Positions 41,217-49,833 of a stretch of DNA of 64,000 nucleotides are shown in pieces. Source of the DNA: Candidatus Allofournierella merdavium (GTDB lineage Bacteria > Bacillota > Clostridia > Oscillospirales > Ruminococcaceae); contig DWYI01000008.1 of assembly GCA_019118765.1 (NCBI GenBank), positions 1-64,000 on the forward strand, written 5' to 3'. The translations under genes were made by a program, and so were the position numbers. How positions within the stretch are numbered: position 1 is the first letter of the stretch; each line of letters starts with the position of its first letter. The notes under the pieces were generated by a model. The model saw nothing but the letters and a program-made list of their open reading frames with translations. It was not told where the DNA came from and ran no database searches.

Positions 41217-42135
41217 GCCGCTGCCGGCGGGGGCGGCCCGCGCCGCCGCTTTGCGGCGGGCCGGGGCGGCCTGCGGCTGCGCGGCCCTGGGGTATCTGGC
41301 GGCCCGGGCGGTATTCACCGCGCTGGCCGGCGCCCTGCTGGCGATGCGGGTGCCGGGGGCGAGCCTTGCGAACCCCGCCGGCACCGGACTGGCCGAGGCT
41401 ATCCTGCTGCAGGCGGCGGTGAGCGCCCTCTCCCTGGCCGCGCCCTTCGCGCTGCTGCCTCTCGCGGGCACCCCGCCCGCTTCGAACGGCTTTCGCCGCC
41501 TGGGCGCGGAGGCAAAGGCCGGGCTGTTCCTCCTTTTCTGGCTGCTGATGATGGCGGGCAACCTGCTGGCGGGCGCGCTCACCGGCGGGCAGAATACTGC
41601 TTCCCGGATGGAACTGCCTGCCGGCGGCCTTGCGCTGGCGGCTGCCTGGCTGGCGGTGTGCCTTGTGCCCGCCGTGGGGGAGGAACTGCTCTTCCGGGGG
41701 CTTCTGCAGGGCTGGCTGCGCCCCTTCGGCCCGGTGGTGGCCGTGGCGGGGCCGGCGCTGCTCTTCGGGCTGCTCCACGGCCGCCTGTCCGCCGTGGTGG
41801 CCGGGCTGTTCGGCGGGCTGGCCTTGGGCCTGGCCGCGGCTGCCTCCGGCAGCCTTGTGCCGGGTATGGTGTTTCACCTGTACAACAACACGCTGGCCTT
41901 TGCGGGGCAGTACTGCCAGCAGTACGGCGCGCCCCCGCTGGTCAGCTACATATTGATGTTCCTGCCGCCGCTGGCGGCGCTGGCTTTCGCCCCCTGGCGG
42001 GCGCTGCCCGCCCGCAAAAGGGGCCGGCTGCGGGGGCAGGGGAGAGACTGGCTGTGCCTGTTGCGCAGCCCCGGCTATCTGGCGGCGCTGGCGGTGCTGG
42101 CGGCGCTGAGCGTTTACAAGACCATTGGGGGATGA
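41203..42135 (+). CDS. CPBP family intramembrane metalloprotease
   Basis: 310 aa from the ATG at 41203; an ATG at 41167 is an alternative with a slightly better ribosome site. About eight membrane helices; motif 1 GEELLFRGLLQ (EExxxR), motif 2 LLFGLLHG and motif 3 FHLYNNT, the glutamate, histidine and second histidine of the Rce1/CPBP (Abi) family. Members process prenylated proteins, peptides or bacteriocin-related precursors. Ends in an ATGA overlap with tadA. Confidence 0.87.
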   Translation: MRTAEPLPAGAARAAALRRAGAACGCAALGYLAARAVFTALAGALLAMRVPGASLANPAGTGLAEAILLQAAVSALSLAAPFALLPLAGTPPASNGFRRLGAEAKAGLFLLFWLLMMAGNLLAGALTGGQNTASRMELPAGGLALAAAWLAVCLVPAVGEELLFRGLLQGWLRPFGPVVAVAGPALLFGLLHGRLSAVVAGLFGGLALGLAAAASGSLVPGMVFHLYNNTLAFAGQYCQQYGAPPLVSYILMFLPPLAALAFAPWRALPARKRGRLRGQGRDWLCLLRSPGYLAALAVLAALSVYKTIGG

Positions 42136-42602
42136 AGATGACCGACGAACAACTGATGCGCCTTGCCATTGAACAGGCGAAAAAGGCCGCCGCCCTGGGC
42201 GAGGTGCCGGTGGGGGCGGTGGTGGCAAAGGACGGCGAGCCGGTGGCCGTGGCCTGCAACACCCGGGAGACCGGGAAAAACGCCACCCACCACGCGGAAC
42301 TGCTGGCCATCGACGCCGCCTGCCGGGCGCTGGGGGGCTGGCGGCTGTGGCAGTGCGAACTGTTTGTGACGCTGGAACCCTGCCCCATGTGCAGCGGCGC
42401 CATCATCAACAGCCGCATCCGGCGGGTGGTGTACGGCGCGGCGGACCCCAAGGCGGGTTGCTGCGGTTCGGTCACCGACCTGTTCGCCCTGCCCTTCAAC
42501 CACCATCCGCAGGTGGAGGACGGACTGCTGGCGGAGGAGTGCGCCGGCCTTTTGAAGGGCTTTTTCGCAGCCCTGCGCAAAAAACGGGAGGAAGCGCGAT
42601 GA
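42132..42602 (+). CDS. tadA: tRNA-specific adenosine deaminase TadA
   Basis: 156 aa. Zinc motifs THHAELLAIDAAC (His and catalytic Glu, about residues 55-61) and EPCPMCSGAIINSRI (two Cys, about 85-99) plus the VVYGAADPKAG segment. Deaminates A34 to inosine in tRNA-Arg(ACG), allowing decoding of CGN codons; essential in most bacteria. The start at 42132 follows GGGGG closely; a second ATG two codons later is better spaced. Overlaps both neighbours by four bases. Confidence 0.94.
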   Translation: MKMTDEQLMRLAIEQAKKAAALGEVPVGAVVAKDGEPVAVACNTRETGKNATHHAELLAIDAACRALGGWRLWQCELFVTLEPCPMCSGAIINSRIRRVVYGAADPKAGCCGSVTDLFALPFNHHPQVEDGLLAEECAGLLKGFFAALRKKREEAR

Positions 42603-43321
42603 AAACAGTGCTCATCACCGGCGGGGCCCGGGGCATCGGGGCCGCCGCCGTCGAAAGCTTTGCCGAGGCGGGGTATCAGGTGGTCATCAACTATCTGCAC
42701 AGCGCCGAGCAGGCCGAAGCGCTGGCCGCCCGCTGGCCCGGCCGGGCGCTGGCGGTGGGGGCGGACGTGGCCGACCGCGCCCAGGTGGAGGCCATGTTCG
42801 ACGCCGCCGAAAAAGCCTTCGGCGGGGTGGACGTGCTGGTGTGCAACGCCGGCATCGCCGCCCAGAAACTGTTCACCGACGTGACCGACGAGGAGTGGCA
42901 GCGGATGCTGGCGGTGCACCTTACCGGCGCCTTTTACTGCTGCCGGCGGGCGCTGCCTTATATGATCCGCCACAAGTGGGGGCGCATCCTCACCGTCAGC
43001 TCCATGTGGGGGCAGGTGGGGGGCAGCTGCGAGGTGGCCTATTCCGCCGCCAAGGCCGGCCTCATCGGCCTGACCAAAGCCCTGGCCAAGGAAGAGGGCC
43101 CCAGCGGCGTCACCGTCAACTGTGTGGCCCCCGGCGTCATCGACACCGATATGATGGCCTCCTTTTCCGCCGCGGACAAGGCCGCCCTGGCCCAGGAAAC
43201 GCCCCTGGGCGCGTTGGGCACGCCCCGTCAGGTGGCGCAGGCGCTGGTGTTCCTGGCCGGCGAAGGGGCAAGCTACATCACCGGGCAGGTGCTGGGCGTC
43301 AACGGCGGCCTGGTGGTCTGA
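42599..43321 (+). CDS. FabG-like short-chain dehydrogenase/reductase
   Basis: 240 aa SDR. Cofactor motif TGGARGIG (residues 7-14), NAG in VLVCNAGIA, catalytic Ser in VSSMWG, YSAAK (Tyr-x-x-x-Lys, about 148-152) and the C-terminal GQVLGVNGGLVV of FabG. Likely reduces 3-oxoacyl-ACP with NADPH, but no other fab gene is nearby, so it may be a paralogue for another keto substrate. Fourth gene of the operon; terminator-like hairpin after the stop. Confidence 0.85.
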   Translation: MKTVLITGGARGIGAAAVESFAEAGYQVVINYLHSAEQAEALAARWPGRALAVGADVADRAQVEAMFDAAEKAFGGVDVLVCNAGIAAQKLFTDVTDEEWQRMLAVHLTGAFYCCRRALPYMIRHKWGRILTVSSMWGQVGGSCEVAYSAAKAGLIGLTKALAKEEGPSGVTVNCVAPGVIDTDMMASFSAADKAALAQETPLGALGTPRQVAQALVFLAGEGASYITGQVLGVNGGLVV

Positions 43322-43341
43322 CGCCCGAATACGAACCGATC

Positions 43342-43381
43342 CCCCCCTCTGTGCATACCATGGCAAAGAGGGGGGCTTTTT
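43342..43381 (+). terminator. Terminator-like hairpin whose 3' arm is the next ribosome site
   Basis: Left arm CCCCCCTCT (43342-43350) pairs with AGAGGGGGG (43367-43375), 16-nt loop, then CTTTTT leading straight into the GH25 ATG at 43382. When folded it should terminate fabG transcription and hide the GH25 ribosome site. Confidence 0.7.
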
Positions 43382-44350
43382 ATGGAGATTTTCGAGACCG
43401 GCATCGACGTGTCCCGGTACCAGGGCGACATCGACTGGCAGCAGGTGGCGGCGGGCAAGCAGTTCGCCATCGTGCGGGCGGTGTCCTCCAGCAGCAGCGG
43501 GGTGTATGTGGACCCCTATTTTGCGAAAAACGTGGCCGGCGCCCACGAGGCGGGGATGCGGGTGGGGGCCTATTACTACACCTACGCCCGCACCGAGGCG
43601 GCGGTCATCAACGAACTGGACACCCTGCTGGGGGCGCTGGAGGGCCTGAAGCTGGAATATCCGGTGTTCGTGGACGTGGAGGCCTCCAGCCTGCAAAGCC
43701 TGGGGCGGACCGAACTCACCCGACTGGTGCGCTTCGCCATGGACATCCTGGATCAAAAAGGCTGGTATCCCGGCTTTTACACCTATACCAATTTTGCCCA
43801 GAACTATCTGAACATGGCCGAGCTGGCGGCCTATCCGCTGTGGATCGCCGACTACCGGGGCTATGTGGGCTATCAGGGCGACTACGACATGTGGCAGTAT
43901 TCCAGCACCGGGCGGGTGAACGGCATCTCCGGCAATGTGGACCTGAATTACAGCTATAAGGACTTCCTGCCCCTGATCCGGGCGACGGGCAAGAACGGCT
44001 ATTCCCAGGGCCCGGCCACCCTGGCGCTCACCGGCACCGAACTGGTGGTCTATCAGAACAACACCATCTATTACTACGCGCCGGAGCCGGCGGCCCTCTC
44101 GGGCACGCTGGCCGCCGGGCGCTACCCCGCCGCCATGGTAACAGACGGCGAGTGGAACGGCTCCGTCTGGGCGCAGATCGTCTACCAGGGCGGGCAGTAT
44201 TGGGTGCCGCTGCAGGCGGGGATCGCCGCCCTTGCCCAGGAGCAGGGGGAGGACTGCGCGGAGGTGCGCGCCCAGCTGGAGCGAGCCCAGGAGCAGCTGG
44301 ACCTCACCCGCCAGAGCCTCGACTGGCTGCTGGGCGAGCTGGAAAGCTGA
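43382..44350 (+). CDS. GH25 family muramidase-like protein
   Basis: 322 aa. GH25 lysozyme barrel in residues 1-200: catalytic Asp in GIDVSRYQG (7-15), the DxE pair in PVFVDVEASS (about 96-105), ADYRGYVG and WQYSSTG. Cleaves the MurNAc-GlcNAc bond of peptidoglycan. C-terminal half is a beta-rich region (about 215-285) and a Glu/Gln coiled coil (AQLERAQEQLDLTRQSLDWLL). No signal peptide is present and no upstream in-frame start could add one, which is odd for an enzyme acting on the wall. Confidence 0.88.
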   Translation: MEIFETGIDVSRYQGDIDWQQVAAGKQFAIVRAVSSSSSGVYVDPYFAKNVAGAHEAGMRVGAYYYTYARTEAAVINELDTLLGALEGLKLEYPVFVDVEASSLQSLGRTELTRLVRFAMDILDQKGWYPGFYTYTNFAQNYLNMAELAAYPLWIADYRGYVGYQGDYDMWQYSSTGRVNGISGNVDLNYSYKDFLPLIRATGKNGYSQGPATLALTGTELVVYQNNTIYYYAPEPAALSGTLAAGRYPAAMVTDGEWNGSVWAQIVYQGGQYWVPLQAGIAALAQEQGEDCAEVRAQLERAQEQLDLTRQSLDWLLGELES

Positions 44351-44367
44351 GAGCGGCAAAACACGGC

Positions 44368-44396
44368 TTGCGAATTGCCTCAAAGCAGGATACAAT
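44368..44396 (+). promoter_or_regulatory. Promoter of the AI-2E family gene
   Basis: TTGCGA (44368-44373), 17-base spacer, TACAAT (44391-44396); start codon 59 bases downstream. Confidence 0.8.
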
Positions 44397-44455
44397 AAGA
44401 GCAAGGCCCCGGCGGCGCCGGGGCCCAGAAAAAAACAAAGTGAGGGCCTGCGATC

Positions 44456-45598
44456 ATGCAGCTTGACAAAAAGACCATACGGACCCTGCTGCTCATGGCC
44501 GGCTTCTGCATCGTGCTCTACTGGGCGCTGCAGAACCTGGACCGGGTGAGCGGCATCCTGGGCGGGCTGTGGGGCCTTGTGTCCCCCTTCGTGCTGGGCG
44601 GCAGCCTCGCCTTCATCCTGAACGTGCCCATGCGGGCCATCGAGAAAAAGCTGCCCAAACGAATGACACGCTTTCGCCGCGCGGCGGCGCTCACCCTCAC
44701 CCTGCTGGCAGTGGTGGGGGTGCTGGCGCTGGTGCTGCTGCTCATCATCCCGCAGCTGGGCCGCACCATCGCCAGCATCGGCGCGCGGCTGCCCGCCTTC
44801 TGGGCCGAGAGCCAGAAATGGCTGGCGGAGATCATGGAGCGCTATCCGGTGCTGGAGGAGTGGATTTCCAGCAAGTTCATCACCGATTGGGAAAGCGCCA
44901 TCGCCGCCGCGGTGGATTGGTTCAAAAACGGGGGCTTTGCGCTGGTGGGCAACGCCGCCACCGCCGCCACCGGCGTGGTGCGGGGCTTTGTGAACTTCTT
45001 CATCGGGCTCATCTTCGCCATGTATCTGCTGGTGTGCAAAGAGACCCTCACCCGCCAGGCAAAGATGCTGCTGTATGCCTGGACCCCCGCTGAAAAGGCG
45101 GACAAGGCGGTGGAGGTCGCCCGGCTGACGAACCGCACCTTCTCCAAATTCCTCTCCGGCCAGTGCCTTGAGGCGTGTATCCTGGGGGGACTGTTCGCGG
45201 TGGGGATGCTGCTGTGCCGCATGCCCTATGTCACCCTGGTCAGCGTGCTGGTGGCGGTCACCGCGCTGATCCCGGTGTTCGGCGCCTTCATCGGCTGCGT
45301 GGTGGGCGCCTTCCTCATCCTGGTGCAGAACCCCATGCAGGCGGTGTGGTTCGTGGTGCTGTTTTTGTGCATCCAGCAGATCGAGGGCAACCTGATCTAC
45401 CCCCGGGTGGTGGGCAACTCGGTGGGCCTGCCCGGCATCTGGGTGCTGATGGCCGTCACCGTGGGCGGCAGCGCCATGGGCGTGGTGGGCATGCTGGTGA
45501 TGATCCCCGCCTGCTCGGTGGCTTACAGCCTGCTGCGCACCGCCACCCGCCGCAAGCTGCGGCAGAAGGGCGTGGACCGGGAGAAGTACCAGCCCTGA
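44456..45598 (+). CDS. AI-2E family transporter
   Basis: 380 aa with about eight membrane helices and the large soluble loop between helices 3 and 4 (about residues 105-165) typical of the AI-2E/PerM/YdbI family. Conserved stretches LTNRTFSKFLSGQCLEACILG, VTALIPVFGAFIGCVVGAFLIL and QQIEGNLIYPRVVGNSVGLPG are present. Members export autoinducer-2, or in other cases act as Na+/H+ antiporters, so substrate is uncertain. Own promoter and GAGGG site. Confidence 0.88.
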   Translation: MQLDKKTIRTLLLMAGFCIVLYWALQNLDRVSGILGGLWGLVSPFVLGGSLAFILNVPMRAIEKKLPKRMTRFRRAAALTLTLLAVVGVLALVLLLIIPQLGRTIASIGARLPAFWAESQKWLAEIMERYPVLEEWISSKFITDWESAIAAAVDWFKNGGFALVGNAATAATGVVRGFVNFFIGLIFAMYLLVCKETLTRQAKMLLYAWTPAEKADKAVEVARLTNRTFSKFLSGQCLEACILGGLFAVGMLLCRMPYVTLVSVLVAVTALIPVFGAFIGCVVGAFLILVQNPMQAVWFVVLFLCIQQIEGNLIYPRVVGNSVGLPGIWVLMAVTVGGSAMGVVGMLVMIPACSVAYSLLRTATRRKLRQKGVDREKYQP

Positions 45599-45645
45599 AA
45601 AAGCATGCCTTTTTGCGGAATAAGATTGCTGTGAGAGGAATTTAA

Positions 45646-47142
45646 ATGCTTTTTAACTCGATCCACTTCCTGTGGTTTTTCCCGGTGGCTGTGCTGGGCT
45701 TTTACCTGATCCATCCCAAACGGATCCGGTACATCTGGCTGCTGGCCTGCTCGTACTATTTCTACATGGCGTGGAACCCCCGCTATGCGCTTTTGATGCT
45801 TGCTTCCACAGCAATTACCTATCTGGGCAGCCTGCTGATCGGCAGCCGGACGCTGTCGAGGGCAAAGCCGGCGCTGCGCAAGGTAACGCTGGCGATTGTG
45901 ATTGCGGCCAATCTGGCGATTTTGGTCTATTTCAAGTACAGCAACTTCCTGCTGGATGAGATGGGAGAGCTTCTTTCCCTTGCGGGTGTTTCGATGGTGC
46001 TGCCCACCGTGGACGTGATCCTCCCGGTGGGCATCTCCTTCTACACCTTTCAGGCGCTGAGCTATTCCATCGATGTGTACCGCGGCGAGGTGCAGGTGGA
46101 ACGAAACTTTCTCAAGTACGCCCTGTTCGTCTCGTTCTTCCCGCAGCTGGTGGCGGGGCCCATCGAGCGCACCTCCCACCTGCTCAGCCAGATCCGGACC
46201 ATCGAGCGGCGAAAGATCGATCCGAAAGGGATGTACCACGGCCTTTTGCTGATGCTGTGGGGCCTTTTTTTGAAGATGGTCATCGCCGACAGGATCGTGG
46301 TCATCGTGGACACCGTGTTCGACCGGTACTATACATATGGCGGGACCGCGCTGATCCTGGCGGCGCTCGCGTTCGCGATCCAGATCTACTGCGATTTTTC
46401 CAGCTATTCTACCATCGCCATCGGCGCGGCGGAGGTGCTGGGCTTTTCGCTGATGGAAAACTTCGCGGCGCCCTATCTGGCGGGCAGCATCAAGGAATTC
46501 TGGTCACGGTGGCATATTTCCCTAAGCACCTGGTTCCGGGACTATCTCTACATCCCGCTGGGCGGCAGCCGCTGCTCGAAGCTGCGCCATTACCGCAATC
46601 TGATGATAACGTTCCTGGTGAGCGGGCTGTGGCACGGCGCCTCGCTGAACTTCATCGTCTGGGGCGGCATCCACGGCGTGCTGCAGATCGCGGAAAACGC
46701 ACTGGCCCCTGTCGTTTCCAAAATCAACGCCAGGCTCTCGGTCAAAACCGATTGCTTCAGCTACAAGGCGGCGCGGGTGGTAAAAACATTCGTGCTGGTG
46801 GACCTGGCCTGGATCTTTTTCCGGGCGCCGGGGCTCGCCGTTGCCGTGGATTACATCCGGCGCATCGTTCTGGACTTTGACCCCTGGGCATTTTCGCAGG
46901 AAGTCATCTACACCCTGGGGTTGGACCGCAGGGAGGTCGGCGTCCTCTTTATGGCGTTGCTGGTCCTGTTCATCGCGGATGGCTTGCGGTACTTCAAAAA
47001 GCAGAGCATCGCGGATGCGCTGCTGAACCAAAACATACCCTTTCAGTATATCTGTGTAACGCTGCTGGTGCTGTCCATCTTCATCTTCGGGGCATACGGC
47101 CCGGCGTTTGACGCACAGGCATTTATCTACTTTCAGTTTTGA
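45646..47142 (+). CDS. MBOAT family O-acyltransferase (pair 1)
   Basis: 498 aa, about eleven membrane helices. MBOAT landmarks: FSSYSTIAIGAAEVLGFSLMENF, FWSRWHISLSTWFRDYLYIPLGG and the catalytic His in LVSGLWHGASLN (about residues 325-336). AlgI/DltB-type enzymes move an acyl group across the membrane onto a surface polymer. Twelve bases upstream of an SGNH protein, the usual partner. Codon use is less G/C-biased than in the flanking genes, a possible sign of recent acquisition. No dltA/dltC nearby, so O-acetylation is likelier than D-alanylation. Confidence 0.9.
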   Translation: MLFNSIHFLWFFPVAVLGFYLIHPKRIRYIWLLACSYYFYMAWNPRYALLMLASTAITYLGSLLIGSRTLSRAKPALRKVTLAIVIAANLAILVYFKYSNFLLDEMGELLSLAGVSMVLPTVDVILPVGISFYTFQALSYSIDVYRGEVQVERNFLKYALFVSFFPQLVAGPIERTSHLLSQIRTIERRKIDPKGMYHGLLLMLWGLFLKMVIADRIVVIVDTVFDRYYTYGGTALILAALAFAIQIYCDFSSYSTIAIGAAEVLGFSLMENFAAPYLAGSIKEFWSRWHISLSTWFRDYLYIPLGGSRCSKLRHYRNLMITFLVSGLWHGASLNFIVWGGIHGVLQIAENALAPVVSKINARLSVKTDCFSYKAARVVKTFVLVDLAWIFFRAPGLAVAVDYIRRIVLDFDPWAFSQEVIYTLGLDRREVGVLFMALLVLFIADGLRYFKKQSIADALLNQNIPFQYICVTLLVLSIFIFGAYGPAFDAQAFIYFQF

Positions 47143-47153
47143 AGAGGACCGGG

Positions 47154-48560
47154 ATGAAACGATTTCTGTATTTTCTGGGCCTGGCGGGGATGCTCGCCGT
47201 CAGCCTGCTGGGGTTCCGCAGGGTGTTTTCCTTCAAATATGGCGACGGGATCTATTCCGTCACCACGTTCTATGAACAGGAAGAGGATTCCGTGGACCTT
47301 CTGATCCTGGGCAGTTCGCACGCCTACCAGAACATAAACCCCATGATCCTCTGGAAGGACGCCGGCATCGCCGCCTACGATCTGTGCGGCTCCATTACGC
47401 CCCTGTGGAACAGCTACTACTTCCTCAAGGAAGCCGTCAAGACCCAGTCGCCCAGGCTGGTGATCCTGGAAGCCTACTGCCTGACCCAGCCATACGAATA
47501 TATGGACGACAGCCGCATCATCAAAAACGTGTACGGCCTGAAGCCGTCGGAAAACAAGCTGGACGCACTAAAAGTCAGCGCGCCGGAGGACCGCTGGGTC
47601 GAATTCGGCCTGGAATACATCCAGTACCACAACCGCTACAGCGCGCTGGAGGCCGCCGACTTCCGCCCGTACCAGGATGACCCGGCCTTCTATTCCTCCT
47701 GGAAGGGCTTCGGCAACAACTTTGGCGTGATCCCCTACGAGGCGCCCCAGGTGGTGAACGACGGAAGCACCGCCCCGATCTATCCCAAGCAGCAGGAGTA
47801 TTACGAGAAGATCATCGCGTTTTGCAAGGAGGAAGGCCTGCCGCTTCTGGTGGTGGTCAGCCCCTATGCCGGTTACACGCAGGGGGAGATGCAGGTCTAC
47901 AATACGGCGAAGCAAATCGCCCAAGCGGCGGGCGTGCCCTTTGTGAATTTCAACGACGATTACAATGAGATGGGGCTGGACTGGTCCACCGACGCCGCAG
48001 ACCCCGCCCACCTCAGCTACCTGGGCAACAAGAAGTTCACGGAGACCCTGGGAGAATACCTGCTGGAACACTACACCTGGGAAGACCACAGCGCCGAGCG
48101 GGAAAAATACGCCTCGTGGGACGCCGCGTATGACTATTACGACCACAGCATGCGCAACAAGGCGCTGTCGCTGGTAACGGACGCGGCCACCTACCTTGCA
48201 ACGTTGGATTTCCTGGGCGAGGAGTACATCGTCATTCTGGAGCCGGGCGCCACCTTCGGCGCCTGGGATCTGACGAAGACGTTTATCCAAAACCACGGGA
48301 TCGGAGACCCGCCGGAACAGGGCGGACAGGCATGGATCCTCCAAGGTCAGACCATGGAGACCGTGACAAAAACCCCTTATGGATACTACTGGGCGCAGCG
48401 GTTCGGCAAAAACGAATTGCTGGTGGACGACAGCGGCGTCTATTGGAACAGAAAAAACTACAAAAAGAGTGACAACGGCATCAACATCGTGGTGTTTGAC
48501 ACCCGCAACCAAACGGTGGCGGACGCGGTCTGCATCACCGAAAACGCGGTCGTGCGCTGA
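47154..48560 (+). CDS. Membrane-anchored SGNH/DltD-like protein (pair 1)
   Basis: 468 aa from the ATG at 47154 after AGAGG; the in-frame TTG at 47139 overlaps the MBOAT end. One N-terminal membrane anchor (FLYFLGLAGMLAVSLLGF), then an extracytoplasmic hydrolase fold: DLLILGSSHAYQNINP (nucleophile Ser) and ADPAHLSYLGNKKF (Asp-x-x-His). A C-terminal extension after about residue 330 is not part of the basic SGNH fold. Expected to complete acyl transfer begun by the MBOAT partner onto an exported glycan. Confidence 0.85.
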   Translation: MKRFLYFLGLAGMLAVSLLGFRRVFSFKYGDGIYSVTTFYEQEEDSVDLLILGSSHAYQNINPMILWKDAGIAAYDLCGSITPLWNSYYFLKEAVKTQSPRLVILEAYCLTQPYEYMDDSRIIKNVYGLKPSENKLDALKVSAPEDRWVEFGLEYIQYHNRYSALEAADFRPYQDDPAFYSSWKGFGNNFGVIPYEAPQVVNDGSTAPIYPKQQEYYEKIIAFCKEEGLPLLVVVSPYAGYTQGEMQVYNTAKQIAQAAGVPFVNFNDDYNEMGLDWSTDAADPAHLSYLGNKKFTETLGEYLLEHYTWEDHSAEREKYASWDAAYDYYDHSMRNKALSLVTDAATYLATLDFLGEEYIVILEPGATFGAWDLTKTFIQNHGIGDPPEQGGQAWILQGQTMETVTKTPYGYYWAQRFGKNELLVDDSGVYWNRKNYKKSDNGINIVVFDTRNQTVADAVCITENAVVR

Positions 48561-48583
48561 GCCGTGCAAAAGGAGAGGACATC

Positions 48584-49144
48584 ATGCGCGTGGAACCTTC
48601 CACCCACCGGCTGAACGGCCATGAACTCCTCCTGCGCTGTGCGCAGGAGGAGGACGCCCGGCTGCTGCTGGACTATCTGAAAACCACCTGCGGCGAGAGC
48701 CGCTGGCTGGCCCGGGGCCCGGAGGAGGTCACCATGACCGAGGAGGACGAGCGGGCCTTCATCCGGGGCCAGAACGACTCCGAGACGAACCTGATGCTGC
48801 TGGCCTTCGTGGACGGCGAGCACGCGGGCAACGCCTCGCTGATGGGCTTTTCCATGGCGCGGGCCCGCCACCGGGCCCAGGTGGGGGTGGCCCTTTACCA
48901 GAAATTCACCGGGCAGGGCATCGGCACGGTTCTGCTGGAGCGCCTCTTTGCCGAGGCCCGCAGGGCCGGCATCGAGCAGCTGGAACTGGAGGTGGCCGTC
49001 CACAACGCGGGGGCGGTGGCGCTTTACAAAAAGCTGGGCTTTGCGATTTGCGGCACCCTGCCCCGGAACATGAAGTTCCCCGACGGCAGCTATGAGGACG
49101 TGTTGTTTATGGTAAAGCCGCTGGGGGAGGAGAGCGGGGAATGA
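48584..49144 (+). CDS. GNAT family N-acetyltransferase
   Basis: 186 aa from the ATG at 48584 after AAAGGAGAGG. Acetyl-CoA motif VGVALYQKFTGQGIGTVLLERLFAEAR (about residues 104-130) and the C-terminal VAVHNAGAVALYKKLGFAICGTLPRNMKFPDGSYEDVLFM, the RimJ/RimL-like type. Acceptor unknown. Its TGA overlaps the response-regulator ATG, so it is the first gene of a GNAT-RR-HK operon; a link to antibiotic or envelope response is possible from context only. Confidence 0.87.
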   Translation: MRVEPSTHRLNGHELLLRCAQEEDARLLLDYLKTTCGESRWLARGPEEVTMTEEDERAFIRGQNDSETNLMLLAFVDGEHAGNASLMGFSMARARHRAQVGVALYQKFTGQGIGTVLLERLFAEARRAGIEQLELEVAVHNAGAVALYKKLGFAICGTLPRNMKFPDGSYEDVLFMVKPLGEESGE

Positions 49145-49833
49145 ACGAGAACATCCTGGTGGTGGACGACGAGCAGGAGATCGCCGACCTTGTGAAGGTG
49201 TATCTGGAAAACGAGGGCTACCGGGTGCGCTGCTGCGCCACCGCCGCGGCGGCGCTGGAGGAGCTGGAGCGGCAGCCGCCGGCGCTGGCCATCCTGGACG
49301 TGATGCTGCCGGATATGGACGGCTTTTCCCTCTGCCGGCGCATCCGCCAGACCCACCTCTTTCCCATCCTGATGCTCACCGCCCGGGTGGAGGACATGGA
49401 CAAGATCACCGGCCTGTCCCTGGGGGCGGACGACTACATGACCAAGCCCTTCAATCCGCTGGAACTGGTGGCCCGGGTCAAGACCCTGCTGCGGCGCTAC
49501 CTGCGCTACGACGGGGCCAGCGCCGGCGCGGCGAAAGAACAGCTGGCCATCCGGGGCCTGTGCATCAGCCGGGAGGAGCACCGCTGCACCCTCAACGGCA
49601 AAGAGGTCTTGCTCACCCCCACCGAATTTGATATCCTGTGGTATCTCTGCCGGCGGCAGGGCAAGGTGGTGCCCGCCGAGGAGTTGTTCGAGGCGGTATG
49701 GGGCGAAAAATACCTGGACAGCAACAACACCGTCATGGCCCACATCGCCCGCCTGCGGGAAAAGCTGGGGGAGCCGCCCCGCAAACCCCGCTATGTAAAG
49801 ACCGTGTGGGGGGTGGGCTACACCGTTGAATGA
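49141..49833 (+). CDS. OmpR/VanR-type response regulator
   Basis: 230 aa. Receiver domain with acidic pocket DDE (about residues 9-11), phospho-Asp in LAILDVMLPDMDG (about 53), Thr in LMLTAR and Lys in DDYMTKPF; C-terminal winged helix (LLTPTEFDILWYLCRRQGKVVPAEELFEAVWGEKYLDSNNTVMAHIARLREKLG). Closest in style to VanR regulators. Coupled to the kinase gene; probably controls the VanY-like gene downstream. Confidence 0.92.
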   Translation: MNENILVVDDEQEIADLVKVYLENEGYRVRCCATAAAALEELERQPPALAILDVMLPDMDGFSLCRRIRQTHLFPILMLTARVEDMDKITGLSLGADDYMTKPFNPLELVARVKTLLRRYLRYDGASAGAAKEQLAIRGLCISREEHRCTLNGKEVLLTPTEFDILWYLCRRQGKVVPAEELFEAVWGEKYLDSNNTVMAHIARLREKLGEPPRKPRYVKTVWGVGYTVE

